Source of the DNA: Pyrrhosoma nymphula
Lineage: Eukaryota > Arthropoda > Insecta > Odonata > Coenagrionidae
Direction: 5' to 3'
DNA: 64,000 bases
NCBI GenBank assembly: GCA_963573305.1
Contig: OY754327.1
Span: 180,552,386-180,616,385 of the forward strand
The notes below the pieces were generated by a model, which saw only the letters and a list, made by a program, of their open reading frames with translations, was not told the origin of the DNA and did not search any database. The position numbers and the translations under genes were made by a program. Positions 45,583 through 56,852 of the stretch are shown here, piece by piece. Each line of letters opens with the position of its first letter. The first letter of the stretch is position 1.

Positions 45583-45831
45583 TTTGTAAACATCCTCCCC
45601 TCCCCCAACCTTCAACATTGGACTTATAATTTTGTAACATCTTCTCCCCTCCCAACCTTCAACTTTGTATCTTTTTGTCTCTTAACTTGGTCATGGCAAC
45701 TTCACCATTTCGTATTTTCCATTTCCCTTACCTCCATTCCACCCCTCCTTTACTTTTCACCTTTCCCCTCCTCACTGCTCTCTTCCCCTCACCATCCCAA
45801 ACATTTCCTCTTCATTCTTCCTATACCTTTC

Positions 45832-45872
45832 GCTGAAGAAGGTGGCGGCGATCCACCGAAAAATTTACAACC
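45832..45872 (+). ncRNA. Hammerhead-core-like motif in Penelope 3' region, downstream copy
   Basis: Same motif, 3432 bp downstream of the first copy. The two copies bracket one full unit, so self-cleavage at both would release a unit-length RNA, if the motif is catalytic. Confidence 0.4.
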
Positions 45873-45966
45873 CGTGTGAGTGTCTTTTTTATGTGTTCTC
45901 ATTTTAGTCACACTTTTGACAAAGTTTTTATATATTTGTGTTCACGCTCGTGAAAGCTTCCAATGA

Positions 45967-45989
45967 TTATATATATATATATATATATA
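45967..45989. repeat. Short TA microsatellite at the right edge of the Penelope insertion
   Basis: TATATATATATA run immediately after the terminal word CTTCCAATGAT of the element. It is the counterpart of the longer TA tract at 40861. Confidence 0.9.
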
Positions 45990-47378
45990 ATTCACTCATA
46001 AGTGATATATGGTTGAGGATAAGAAGAAAGGAGGGGAGGAGAGCAGTATGGAAGGTCAAGTCTATAACGCTGGTCTGCGTTTCAAAACTTTTTCTCTGAA
46101 GTCAAGGGAGAATAAATTAGGTATTTTATTATATAATGGTAAATTTGTCATTGGTTACCTATATTATTTATTTATTTACATAACTGTTCACATTTCACGA
46201 GCTTATTCTTTATTATAACATCTTTTTATAGCTGTCTAGGCTGCCTAAGAAACTTGTTCCACGGCATCTAGTAGGCACTTGAGGCAAGTGACAAAAACAC
46301 GTTAATGTTTTTTGCTAACGTATTTACCACATGCAATATAAGTGTAGAAAAGTGTTATTTATGCAGTTTACATCTCCCTCTTTTCGCAAAATTCATGGGA
46401 GAAGTAGTTTTTACTTGAGAGTGGTAGCGCTTCAGTTATGCTTCTAATCGGACAGTGGAGTCAAAACCGTCGATTTTGACACTAAATGCCCCTTTTTGAG
46501 ACCCACGGCTAGATCGTTTCAGAATATTCTTCTTCGATGATGTTTTTTATCATCACCATGTTTATTGAATAGACAGAATCTCAGTTAATGCCAGCAATAT
46601 TCAAGAAAACAAAATATCATGCAAGTGGTGGGCCACGAATACGCACATTTTATTAACTGTGTTTACTGCACCTTTAGTTTCATTGTAATGTGTTATTTTT
46701 GTCTGTTGATAGCAGAATTAATGCCATGTGAGTCATGCGCTGTAGACATTCGAATGATGGCTTTGAGTCTTGGTACATAAAATATGAGGGTCACGTTTCT
46801 TTAGAATCCAAGCAATGAAATATTTTCTTTCCTCGCTTCGTTCGTCTTCAAATTTCAGTTTCGGATTTCAAAATTAATTTCACTAATGTAAATTGTATTG
46901 ATGCATAATTACATAATTTTTATGCAATAAAAAGTGACTCATTCTCTGATATAAATACAAGGAATACAGGCAAATGCATGTACTTACGAATATATCGTTT
47001 TCATGATCACAGCAGGTCTCCACAACATACGCAAAGTTTTGCTTCAGGCAAAAATTACTGCCATATAAAAATTTTAATAGATAATCAGTAACTTAAATTT
47101 ATTTGTCGCTAACTATTGTTAACAATAAAAAAGTCAATATCGTATAGAATAACAAAAAATATACGAACAGACCTCGATTGTTCATTGATTCAGCGGGCCT
47201 TGCAGCGCACAACATACAGACTTCACGACGCGTTTCACTTTCTTATTCCCTAAAAACTGCTTCTAAGAAAATAATTTCTGCACACTACAAAGGCTATTTC
47301 TACAAATGAGGAATAGCAAAGGGTCCCAAGTTGGTCCCATAATGGTAAAATGGATTTAAATGCAGAAAACTGAACGCT
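45990..47378. other. Intronic AT-rich sequence, nothing recognised
   Basis: No exon, terminal repeat or domain similarity was recognised. ORFs are short. It may include 5' parts of the multicopy gene relic that begins near 47379. Confidence 0.4.
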
Positions 47379-49160
47379 GTGTACTCAGTACACGTACGCG
47401 CCTGCCGGAAGGTTAAAATTGGTGATGAGGACAAGCCCTTTGCACCACAATTATGCTGTAAAAGGTGTGTTGAAAGTCTGCGGCTCTGGAGCAAAAAGAA
47501 GCAGAAGTGTCTCGGTTTTGGTGTATCTATGATTTGGAGGGAAGGAAAAGATCATACAACCGACTGTTATTTCTGCATGACAAATTTACTGGGTGAGTTG
47601 CATGACTTTGATTCTCCTTTCTTTAATATGTCTCTTTATTAGTACCTTTTACATAAATCAGCTTAAGTATCATAATGCAATTAATTTAATGAATATATCT
47701 ACCCTTACTTTTTTTTAGGTATAAACCAAAAAAACAAGGCACACGTAAAATATCCAGACGTACCGTCTGCCATAAGACCAGTGCCACACGGACCAGAAAT
47801 TCCGAGTCCAACACCACCTGAATACCTCTGGTGATTTTTCTGATGCAGATGATGAAATGCATGAAGAGGATGATACATATGGAGCCACTTCAGATACATG
47901 CCAACCAAAACTCCTAACCCAAGCTGAACTGAATGATTTGACACGAGATTTGTGCTTATCCAAAGAATCTGCTTAGTTATTAGGATCACATCTTCGTGGA
48001 AATAGTGTTAGCTCCTGGAACAACCTTCTATAGGTACCACAGTCGTGAAGAAGAGTTTAGACAGTATTTCAGATAGGATGAAGAAGCTTCCCTGGTTTAC
48101 TGTCAGGACATCAGTGGTCTCATTGAAGCTTTGGGTACTACGTATGATCCAACTGAATGGCGGATTTTCATTCATCTGTCAAGTAGAAGTTTGAAAGCTG
48201 TACTACTCTACAATTGTAACAAGATTGCTTCCGTTCCTGTAGGTCATTCAGTACAGATGAGTGAAACCTACAGTAATATGGAACATCTGCTCTGAAATAT
48301 GAACATCACTACTGGAAGATATGCGGAGACTCAAAGGTATATTTTTCAGTTGAATACACTACATGCTTAACGTTTAAATTTTGTAAGTATGTCATACCAT
48401 CCACAGAATCACATTAATACTATTTGTTACATGCTGTGGCCATACTTCTGGGTCTACAAAGGTGGTTACACCAAATATCCATGCTTCCTATGCTTATGGG
48501 ACAGTCGGGCAGATAAGAAACACTACGTACAACGCATCTGGGATGCAAGACCTGCCCTGACACCAGGTTCACACAACGTTAAGTCACAAGCTCTCGTGGA
48601 TCCTCAGAAAATTCTGCTTCCACCGTTGCACATTAAACTTGGTCTGATGAGATCCTTTATAAAGGCACTGAACAAAGAAAGTAGAGTTTTTACTTTCTTA
48701 AAGCACAAATTTCCATGTGTCAGTGAGGCCAAACTTAATGCAGGCATTTTTGACGATCCTCAGATCAGGGAGTTAATGAAAGATCCACAATTCAATGAGA
48801 GTATGGAGGATACAGAGAGGAATGCCTGGTTAGCATAGAAGTCAATCATAAAAATCTTTCTTGGCAACTATAGGAACCCTGAGTATGAAAATGCTCGCGG
48901 AGAACTACTGCAGAGCTTCCAAGCTCTTGGTGCTCGTATGTCAATAAAGATGCACTTTTTCAGCTCATATTTAGATTAGTTTCCTGACAACTGTGGAGAT
49001 TATAGCGAGGATCAGGGTGAGCAATTTCACAGAGATATTCGAGTGATGGAGGAGAGGTAACAGGGTCTCTGGGATGCGAACATGCTTGCGGACTATTGCT
49101 GGTGCCTCAAGAAAGACATTCCAGAAGAAAAACACATACAAAAGTCCTTTCTTGCATAAT
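47379..49160 (+). pseudogene. Decayed spliced gene of an insect multicopy family
   Basis: Open segments in order: CCKRCVESLRLWSKKKQK, GVSMIWREGKDHTTDCYFCMTNLL (47379-47592); after a 126-bp GT..AG intron (47593-47718), GINQKNK..VKYPDVPSAIRPVPHGPE; then LLTQAELNDLTRDLCLSKESA*LLGS, LVYCQDISGLIEALGTTYDPTEW, SVPVGHSVQMSETY, then GGYTKYPCFLCLWDSRADKKHY, ALVDPQKILLPPLHIKLGLM (48389-48838), and DQGEQFHRDI..MEER*QG. I recognise this as an uncharacterised protein repeated in many insect genomes. Function unknown to me. Multiple stops and frameshifts make this copy dead, yet its intron survives, so it is not a processed retrocopy. Confidence 0.65.
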
Positions 49161-51108
49161 AATGATGTTGATGTATTATCTCATAATTTAGACTTCATCC
49201 AAATGTAAGACTGATTTCAAACCATAATCAGCTTCTATTGTAGGTATTAATAAATTTCTGAAATGTCATAATTTAAAAAATGATATAGCAATAAAACCTG
49301 ACATCACTGAACAAAATGAGTTATATTTCTGAATTCAGTGTGCACTAAATATTAAAAAACAGCATAAAAAGCCTTAACCTAAAAAATGACGCAGACAAGT
49401 GTAATAAGTCTATCCAAAGTTTTTCCCTTTTCTCCACTTATGCGTTTCACCTGCTGGCATGAGAGGTACTCTTAGATGCCTCAGAACTAACACTTTGTCT
49501 TCAGTCTTCTTTATAGTCGACCGTCGTTGACACCGTACCGTCATGTTAACAATGCGGCGGAACTTCCATCTCTTAGTTACTTTAATATTGCAACAAGTAA
49601 AGTACTTAAAATTTATGACTATTTAAAAATGCAAGATGGAGATGAAGAAGAGAAAGGATTTTATTTTCTAAGCCAGCCAAGGATAGTTTGATAAATTAAA
49701 AAAAAAAGAAACTATTTTAGCTAAATAATACGAAGCTTGCTGGAGAAGTCGCACCTGCTGATTAAGCAGTCTCTTAATTCCCAGCTTTGTTCAGTGAACT
49801 TATTGAAAGATGTAATTACAGACCTGGGCAAGTCATTAATGCTGATGAAATTATTTCAACACTTGAAACCCATTGTGACCCACCCCACATCCAGTTTCTG
49901 GGAATGGTGGGAGCCAACAAAATGCCTTCATGAAACCTACTCCAACGTCGTCTATGGTCCAATAAGGGAAAACAATGACGGTGAGGGGAAACGATCAATG
50001 ACAAACATGTGGAGGTGATTGAGATAGGTTTTTCCAAGGATGGAAAACTCATTGGAGGATTTAAACAACTCCTTCAGCAAGGAGGGTTTTCAAAGGGAAA
50101 CAAAGATAATAAGCGATTCCAAAAGAGGATATGTGAAGGAAGTGAGTGGAAGGAGTTAACTTCCTGTTCATCTTGGGACCGGATACAGGATGCTGGGCCC
50201 TTTTCTTAACCACTGGGCGGAGGTAATCCCGACCCTTCGTCTCTGTGCCAAACAACCTTCATGGAATTTGTCTGCAATCAGCTATTTCTGTACGCTTTTG
50301 ATTAATTTAAAAAGTATGTGTAGCGTACTCAAATAATATAGGCTTGAATGTGCATTCCTCACAATTCGTTATGCATTCATAAATGGAACTGTCTCTGTTA
50401 TTACCTCAGTTATTGTATAAAAGACAACAAAAAAATCAGAGTTTTTCTTTCAAGGCAAAAAACTAAAAATATGATTTTCTTTTAGGTTAAATGCCATTTC
50501 TTACGGAAATTCCATTGCATATTTATTGCAAAGCCGGGTTATCACAGCATTTGTTCTCTTGCACAAAATATTTTTCCTTGTTTATATGCAGCGTTGGTCC
50601 CCATATATAGCAAAAAACTGTGACAGGTTAAAATGGTATTTGTAGCGATGGAGTCACTAACAACAACTTTGTTAGGGTGCACTGTTTGACTAGGAATCAC
50701 TCAAAGTAACCCTAGCCAATCGGCCGCCATGTACATTTGCAACAATTTACTAATACTTTTTATAACTGCGGCACACCATAAGATCATCTCTCCTTCAGTC
50801 ATGAAGAAATGCTACCTCTCATTAACAATGAAAAAGATTTGCTTTTCCGAAGATGCAGTTTCCCAAAATGCAGCACACCATAAGTTTTCAGATATTTTCT
50901 TCCATTTACAATGCGATGCTCTCAGGTGGCCAGGTTAGCGGAGAAGACACAACGCGTGAGGCAAGGTAACACAACCTAAGGGATACAAGAGGAAGCCGCC
51001 GCCCCAAACCCCTTCCACCCCTCCTACCCTTCCCCTGCTGGACTGTAGGAGACAATGTTTGGTAAGGCAGTGTAATATGGGATAAGATGGAATAAAGACG
51101 AATTTGGT
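49161..51108. other. Intronic sequence, no gene recognised
   Basis: AT-rich intron. Apart from the SINE-tail-like copy at 50212-50330, no domain or paired termini were recognised. A short word GC(A/G)GCACACCATAAG recurs at 50770 and 50872. Confidence 0.4.
50205..50330 (+). repeat. Dispersed SINE-tail-like repeat, copy 4
   Basis: CTGGGCGGAGGTAATCCCGA, CCCTTCGTCTCTGTGCC and TCAGCTATTTCTGT parallel the repeats at 16845, 18430 and 19085 (minus). The same upstream-to-downstream order supports one family. Confidence 0.5.
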
Positions 51109-51262
51109 AATAAGAACTAAGATATTACAATTTTCCACAGATAAAAGTTTTAATCGACCCGGGTTTCGATGCACTGCATCATCATCAGGTAATGCAGTGC
51201 CTCGAAACCCGGGTCAATTAAAACTTTATCTGTGGAAAATTGTAATATCTTAGTTCTTATTA
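51109..51262. repeat. 154-bp near-perfect hairpin with CTGATGA core
   Basis: The left arm AATAAGAACTAAGATATTAC and right arm GTAATATCTTAGTTCTTATT are exact complements. Pairing continues through CCCGGGTTTCGA/TCGAAACCCGGG to a centre CATCATCATCAGG. On the minus strand this reads CTGATGA, then GATGC/GCATC stem, then GAAACCCGGG. A near-identical 16-bp word ACGAATTTGGTAATAA / ACGAATTTGGTAGTAA flanks the insertion region at 51099 and 51306, consistent with a target duplication. It probably represents two retroelement 3' ends head to head. Confidence 0.75.
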
Positions 51263-51321
51263 TGTTCATATTCCACAACATCTCGCCTGATTCCTCCCTT
51301 TTTGTACGAATTTGGTAGTAA

Positions 51322-52415
51322 CGTGTGAGTCTTATTCCTGTGCCCTGACTCCCTGATCCCTCAACAAATCCTGGGTGGACAAATGATCCTTTTGGTGTCC
51401 TGAATACGCATTACAATAGCAAAATTTCCAAACAGAGAACAGTTTTCTCCTGTTCCGAAAAAACTTACGGGAAAAAGTGTAGAAAAATTTCATTCACTAT
51501 TTACAGCAGAAAAAAAAAACAGTAATACAGTCACAGTTCAATCAACCCTTGCTTTTGGTCACTTCCGTGACTGAGGAAAGAGAAAGGAATAAGACTTAAT
51601 GGGACTGAACAATCAGTGATCACTTGTAGTTGTCCAATCAACAGAAATCTATCATTTCCAATCCTCTTTTTTATTTTGGAATTGCCCTTACTGTCCATTT
51701 TCTTATGGGTTTGACACCAAAGAGTATAGAACTGCTAATTGAAAATTTTAAGTTAGCAATCAAGCATTACCTAAAAACTGTGATAAAGCAAACATATGGG
51801 ATAAGGGGAGTTAACTATAATAAATGAATGGACCCCTTCTCACATGAGCACAGGAAGAACAAACCTAACAATAAGTTTTACTTAAGGCTATTTCAGCCAC
51901 TTTTTTACCACCCCCTCTCCCCCATGATAGACTACATCAAATTTCATGAAAACCTGCCATCTCTCTCTCCCAATCTTATGTAAGTTGACACAGATTTATG
52001 GAACCATGTACATTGAACTTTTCATTGAATGATGTTACATGCAATTTCGGCGAACCCCTAGGAAAACTGAGCAGATGATATGAAATATTGTTTTTTTAGA
52101 ACTGTGTGGGAATGAAGAAAATGTTTACAGTCTTCTGTCATCAAATGATTCGGTGGGCAAATGTGTGCAGATCAACTCACATCATAGACAGAATTTTGTC
52201 TTGGGAAAATTTTATGAGTTAAACCTTGAAAATTATTTACAAAATGAACATCATAATCCTCTAATGCCATAATAGGTAGGAATTTAAAAGTCATTGCAAT
52301 TCACATGTTACTTCAACACTGTTGAAATTAAAACTAATGACATACTTCCTTAGTAATGCAAACCAACCACGATTTTGCTTTCCCAGAATGAAATCTAATA
52401 AGCAAACAATCTCAC
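51322..52415. other. Intronic sequence, nothing recognised
   Basis: Non-coding intron next to helicase exon 52416-52793. No repeats with paired ends or coding similarity were seen. Confidence 0.45.
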
Positions 52416-52793
52416 CTCACTTTCCAGTTCTTCCAGATAATACTCCTTCACAGGATAGGTGAAACCAGGGACGTGGACAGTGGGTGCATTGCCAAAAAAT
52501 GCAGAGAAGAGGGGAGCATCCAAAGTTGCACTCATAACTACTAGACGCAAAGATGGATTTGTTGCCACGGCTCTCCTCAGTAATGTGGCAAGCACATCAG
52601 TTCCTACATCTCGCTGATGAGCTTCATCCAGGATAATATGTGATGCACCCATTAACCGTGGGTTACTCTGTAGCCTTCGAAGCAGGATTCCAACAGAACA
52701 GAATAGGATAGCACCTCCTCCACCACCACACGTAGTTGCAGATGAAGGGAGTCGAGATTCCAATCGTACTTGGTAACCAACAGTGTCACCAAC
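52416..52793 (-). CDS. DHX30-like helicase exon with DEAH box and SAT motif
   Basis: 126 codons, phase 0 at both ends; acceptor CTCTTAG, donor GAG|GTGAGA. It carries GYQVRLES, then a glycine run, then ILFCSVGILLRRLQSNP, which closely resembles the equivalent part of vertebrate DHX30. Motif II is canonical DEAH (mammalian DHX30 has DEVH), so Mg-ATP coordination should be intact. Motif III (SAT) follows in VVMSATLDAPLFSAFF, then VPGFTYPVKEYYLE at the linker to RecA2. Confidence 0.94.
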
Positions 52794-53480
52794 CTAAGAG
52801 AAAAGAATATCAAGTGTTCATAACCCAAGATATAAATTATTTCGTGCAAGGTGACTAAAAAGTTATAATCATCGGTTATGAAAACACTTATTCTACTGAA
52901 ATCCACACAACATAGAGGTAAGAACACCCAAAGTAAAGAATCAAAAGAAATTTTTGATCAAAGCAAACCAACTGGACCATTAATTTCAGCAATTAAAAAT
53001 ACCAGATTTAAATGCAACAATTTAATGCTCTTTTATGCAGAAGTGGAATGACAATCACAAGAAGAATATGCAGAAGAAATCATTTTCAGGGTAGTACTCT
53101 CATAAAACAATCCTAGATAGCTGAATAAACAATGAAAGCAAGCACCTTTTTTACAGTTCACTGCCATTTAAAAAAGCACTAAAATAATTGTAAACATATC
53201 AGTGAAGAGACTCAACATATTAACTAGGAAAGCCCGTAAGAATATATCAATCACAGCACCAGGGCAAACTTGAGTTTCATACTCTCCAGTGAGTTTTAGA
53301 GTGGCTCTCCTAGAGCTCATGGTTCTATGAATCCTATGAATTTCACTCTCAAAGATAACTCTACATATTTTTTTCTTGCATATTAAGACATACTCTAAGC
53401 CCGTAAGTTCCCATCATTATGTCCTGGGCTGTCCTAAAATTTAACCAAAATGACAGGCAAGAAAATTATTAACAGCTCAC

Positions 53481-53691
53481 CCTCTCCAAACGTTCATGAG
53501 CAACTCTTTCTGCAAGAGAGGTAGCAGATATTCGACGAGGTTGGGTGACCACTATGTTGCAGTGGCCTCCTCTGCCACGGGCAGCCCAATCATCTAATAT
53601 AAACTGAGGCACCTGAGTACTCTTGCCACACCCTGCTTCACCCGTAACCACCACCACATGATTCTCGTCCACCAGGTTGATGATTTCTTGC
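53481..53691 (-). CDS. DHX30-like helicase exon with Walker A motif
   Basis: Acceptor TTGCAG, donor AGG|GTGAGC. It encodes the start of RecA domain 1: Walker A/motif I GEAGCGKST and motif Ia TQPRRISA. Motif I binds the ATP phosphates and motif Ia contacts RNA in this family. It is 1+210 nt, so the split Arg codon from the upstream exon is completed and the exon ends on a codon boundary. The wording around the motifs (GHCNIVVTQPRRISA) is closest to DHX30-type proteins as I recall them. The assignment to DHX30 rather than DHX36/DHX57/YTHDC2 is an inference. Confidence 0.92.
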
Positions 53692-54043
53692 CTGCAACAT
53701 CAAGATAACCATTTATTACTGCATGATCAAGAACTGCTATTAAAAATTCATGACCACTTCATGATTTGTTCCCACATCTCATACCTTTCCCATACAGTAT
53801 GAAATTATAATCAACAAAATTCAATTATTTTTTCTTTAAAATCACTGTAGCTCTCACCATGTATGTAAATAGGTACTAAGAGCATAATTAATAATTGAAT
53901 AAGAATGCTAAAGAATAAGGACCATAAGTGATACAACCACTAATTGCTTATTTTTATACATACAGTGCTATCCCATTTTAGCATTCTCAGAATTTATATT
54001 TCACTGCTATATAAAAATTTTCCAGTCTTATAAAACTATTTAA

Positions 54044-56605
54044 CCTTTAGCGTCCGTGCGGTCCCAAAAGGGACCACCTAATGTTTTCGTTTATGGCCTT
54101 GCGGTCCCTTTAGGGACCACTGAGACACACTTCGTTTAAAATCGGCTTATAATGAGTTTCGTCGCTGAGATAGTGTAAATATTTTTGTAGGCTCCTGGAA
54201 TGACACTGGCTATGATCAGAAAATAGGTTACACTTGCCATTTGACTATGCGTCGGTCATCGCATTTGATATCAGTTTCTCGCCTTTCCAACTCTCTCCCC
54301 GTCATCGCTTTTGATATTTGACTCGCGTACTCGGATCTCGGGATATTTGACTCGCTCCTTATCTCTCTCCTGGTTATCTCGAACCTTTCTTCCCTCTCAT
54401 CAGCTGACCTTGACGTTGGGCGTAAACACTTCTGGGTGGCCCGAGCACATGGTTGGGTCTTTTCCTTACCACACAAACAAAGATTACGATGGAACTCTCT
54501 CAGTTATTTCCATTCCTCAGTTCCATGCTTGGTGTCTTTTCGGACGGTTACCACGAGAACGGTTTTTATCCAAAGGAGTGTGGTTTTTATATTATTTTTT
54601 TATACCATATATGCAATGGCTCAGAACCTTACGGATAAGGATATAGAAGTGTTTCTTCAAAGTGATTCGGAGGCAGAAAAGGACCCATCTGATTCGAGTG
54701 ACGGAGAGTCAGAAGATGAGTACCCCTTGGCTCCTGGTCCCGGCGGTGAATGGATCAAATTCAGTCAACGCATCCGCACCGGGAACCGGAATATTCCCTT
54801 CTCGGGCGAGGAGAGTGGATTCCGGAGAGAAGAGGCCCTTCACATACATCGAGATTCATCTCCTGGGGAAATATTTCTTCTCTTCTTCGCAGAGATTATT
54901 CATGTGCTCGTTGAGGAGACTAACAGGTACTACAGTCAGTACGTGGATGTACTAGGTGAACACGAAGGACCATCACCAAGTCCTGAGGTGACCACTGATG
55001 AAATGTTTTCTTTTCTGTCTCTTGTCATTCAAATAGGACATGACGTACGTGACACACTGAAAGATTACTGGTCAACACTGGAACAATTTCATACACCATT
55101 TTTCAGAAATATAATGCCTCGCGACAGATTCTTGCACATACTCCGATTTCTCCATTTCAGTGATAATCGTCATCAACCTGACAAAAATGACGATGATCAT
55201 GACCGATTTTGGAAGTTGAGACATATTTTTGAAAAACTCAATGCTTCTTATGCAAAATTTTATAAACCGAGCGAAAATTTGGCAGTGGATGAAATAATTG
55301 TTTTATTCAAAGGCAGAGTCATTTTCAAGCAGTATATACCAAAAAAACATAAACGATTTGGAGTAAAAATATATAAAATTTGTGATTCCACTGGCTATAC
55401 TTATGACATGGTAGTTTATTTAGGAAAAGACAAAAAAAGGCGACTGTGACAATGTCGGCGACACATGCGACTGTGAAGCATCTGACGAGGAGAGTTGAAG
55501 GTGTTGGACATAAACTATATATGGACAATTTTTTCTCCTCTCCTGACTTATTCGATGACCTAAAGACTAGAAAAATTTTTTGTTGTGGGACAGTTAGACC
55601 CAACAGAAAGGGAATGCCAAAAAATCTCGACAGAAAGCGAAAACTAAAAAGAGGCGACTTACGTGTTAGAGTACGAGACGATTTGACGGCAATTACGTGG
55701 AGGGATAAGCGAGACGTACATCTACTCACTAATATGCACAATCCACCAGCAGAGGGCAATTTCTGTGATGAACAAGGGAATGGAATAAAACCCGTAATCA
55801 TTCAGGACTACAACCGTAACATGGGTTTCGTTGATAAAGGAGACAGAATGGCAAACAGCTATTCAATTAGTAGAAAGACCTGGAAGTGGACAAATAAAGT
55901 ATTATTCCATTTGATGGACGTTACCATACTGAACTCCTTCATAATTTCTAAATCCCTAGGTAAAGATGTATCCCACCGTACGTTTAGACTACAGTTGGTG
56001 CGCGATCTTCTGGAAAAAGTTGGGAATCGTTCAGTAGCTACGCATAGAGGGAGACCTAACCCATGAACATTACCAGATTAGACGCTAAAGAGGCAGAGTA
56101 CTGGCCTGAAAAAACTAGCAAGTTACGATGTCGCGTGTGTTCAACGAAGAAGATCGTCAGGCGCACGATCATTCGCTGCGTGAAGTGCGACGTTGGACTC
56201 TGCATTGCTCCCTGTTTTCGGGAGTATCATAAAAAAAAAGAAACTATAAAAAACCTAAATTAATTAAAACATTTATATTTGATTAAAAATTGATTACATA
56301 ATATTATAATTGAACTTAAAGTTTATGAAATCTTGAAAATCACATTTCCTTGATAGGAAAAACGTATGAATATTCGTTTTTAGATAAGCTCCAGTAAAGT
56401 TAAAATAAAATATTGGAAATATGAATAAAGAAATTATACACAATGTGCTGTTGTCTTTAAAATAGTGTTTGTTTTACTTTACTATCACAAATAGTTTTTC
56501 AGTTATTTATAATTAACTGGAGAGCTGCTTATATTTTAAACCTAGGCCATTTAAATGCCCGGCCATGCAGTGATACATCTGGGATTTAAAGCCGTACTTT
56601 AAAGG
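54044..56605 (+). mobile_element. piggyBac element, near-intact
   Basis: Flanked by TTAA at 54040-54043 and 56606-56609, the piggyBac target duplication. Terminal repeats CCTTTAGCG (left) and TACTTTAAAGG (right) are inverted over CCTTTA. The left subterminal region holds two GCGGTCCC...GGGACCAC mini-palindromes (54059-54081 and 54101-54121). The interior has a transposase gene broken only by two frame changes. Length 2.56 kb is normal for piggyBac. Confidence 0.92.
54616..56263 (+). pseudogene. piggyBac transposase with two frameshifts
   Basis: The start is taken as ATG 54616 (MAQNLTDKDIEVFLQ), which begins the usual acidic N-terminus (DSEAEKDPSDSSDGESEDE). The DDE domain has DE in NLAVDEIIVLFKGR, then D in LYMDNFFSSPDLF, then DKGDRMANSYSISRKTWKW and DVTILNSF, the expected catalytic Asp positions. 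The C-terminal Cys-rich domain is CRVCSTKK...CVKC...CIAPCFREYH. The frame shifts at about 55440 (an A-rich run before the stop at 55447) and at about 56060, so three open pieces result. All catalytic parts are present; it appears recently inactivated unless the shifts are assembly errors. Confidence 0.9.
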
Positions 56606-56852
56606 TTAATGCAAGGTACAGTACAGCCACCCCCATCTCTGCAGTTCCCATGCCTGCAATTTCAGTTATCTACTGTTCACTTTGCTCTGAAATTAGTGAA
56701 TATTTCCAGCATGCTCCATTCTGTAGGCTAAAACCTCATCCTTGAGCACTTAGTGCATGATTCATTGCACCAAAAGGAACATTGATGAGCTGTCCCCTGC
56801 TTGTTTCATTCAAATTGAGCAGGATCGTAGTATAGTGCAATTAAAATGCATG

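Larger units (their letters stand above)
40986..45969 (+). mobile_element. Penelope-like retroelement, tandem with inverted 5' piece
   Basis: Three blocks. (1) 40986-41290 is an inverted copy of 44444-44748, part of the RT. (2) About 41314-42537 is a forward copy of about 44746-45969: ORF C-terminus plus 3' UTR. (3) 42538-45969 is the full unit with the 942-codon ORF. Copies 2 and 3 are offset by exactly 3432 bp and look identical over the stretches compared, including their 231-aa tails, so the insertion is recent. Head-to-tail partial copies (pLTR) and 5' inversion are typical of Penelope elements. TA repeats lie at both edges. Confidence 0.92.

Noticed and set aside
49737..50018. 93-codon ORF MLEKSHLLIKQSL
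   Set aside because: No recognisable domain, no splice support, and adjacent to a SINE-like repeat; treated as chance.
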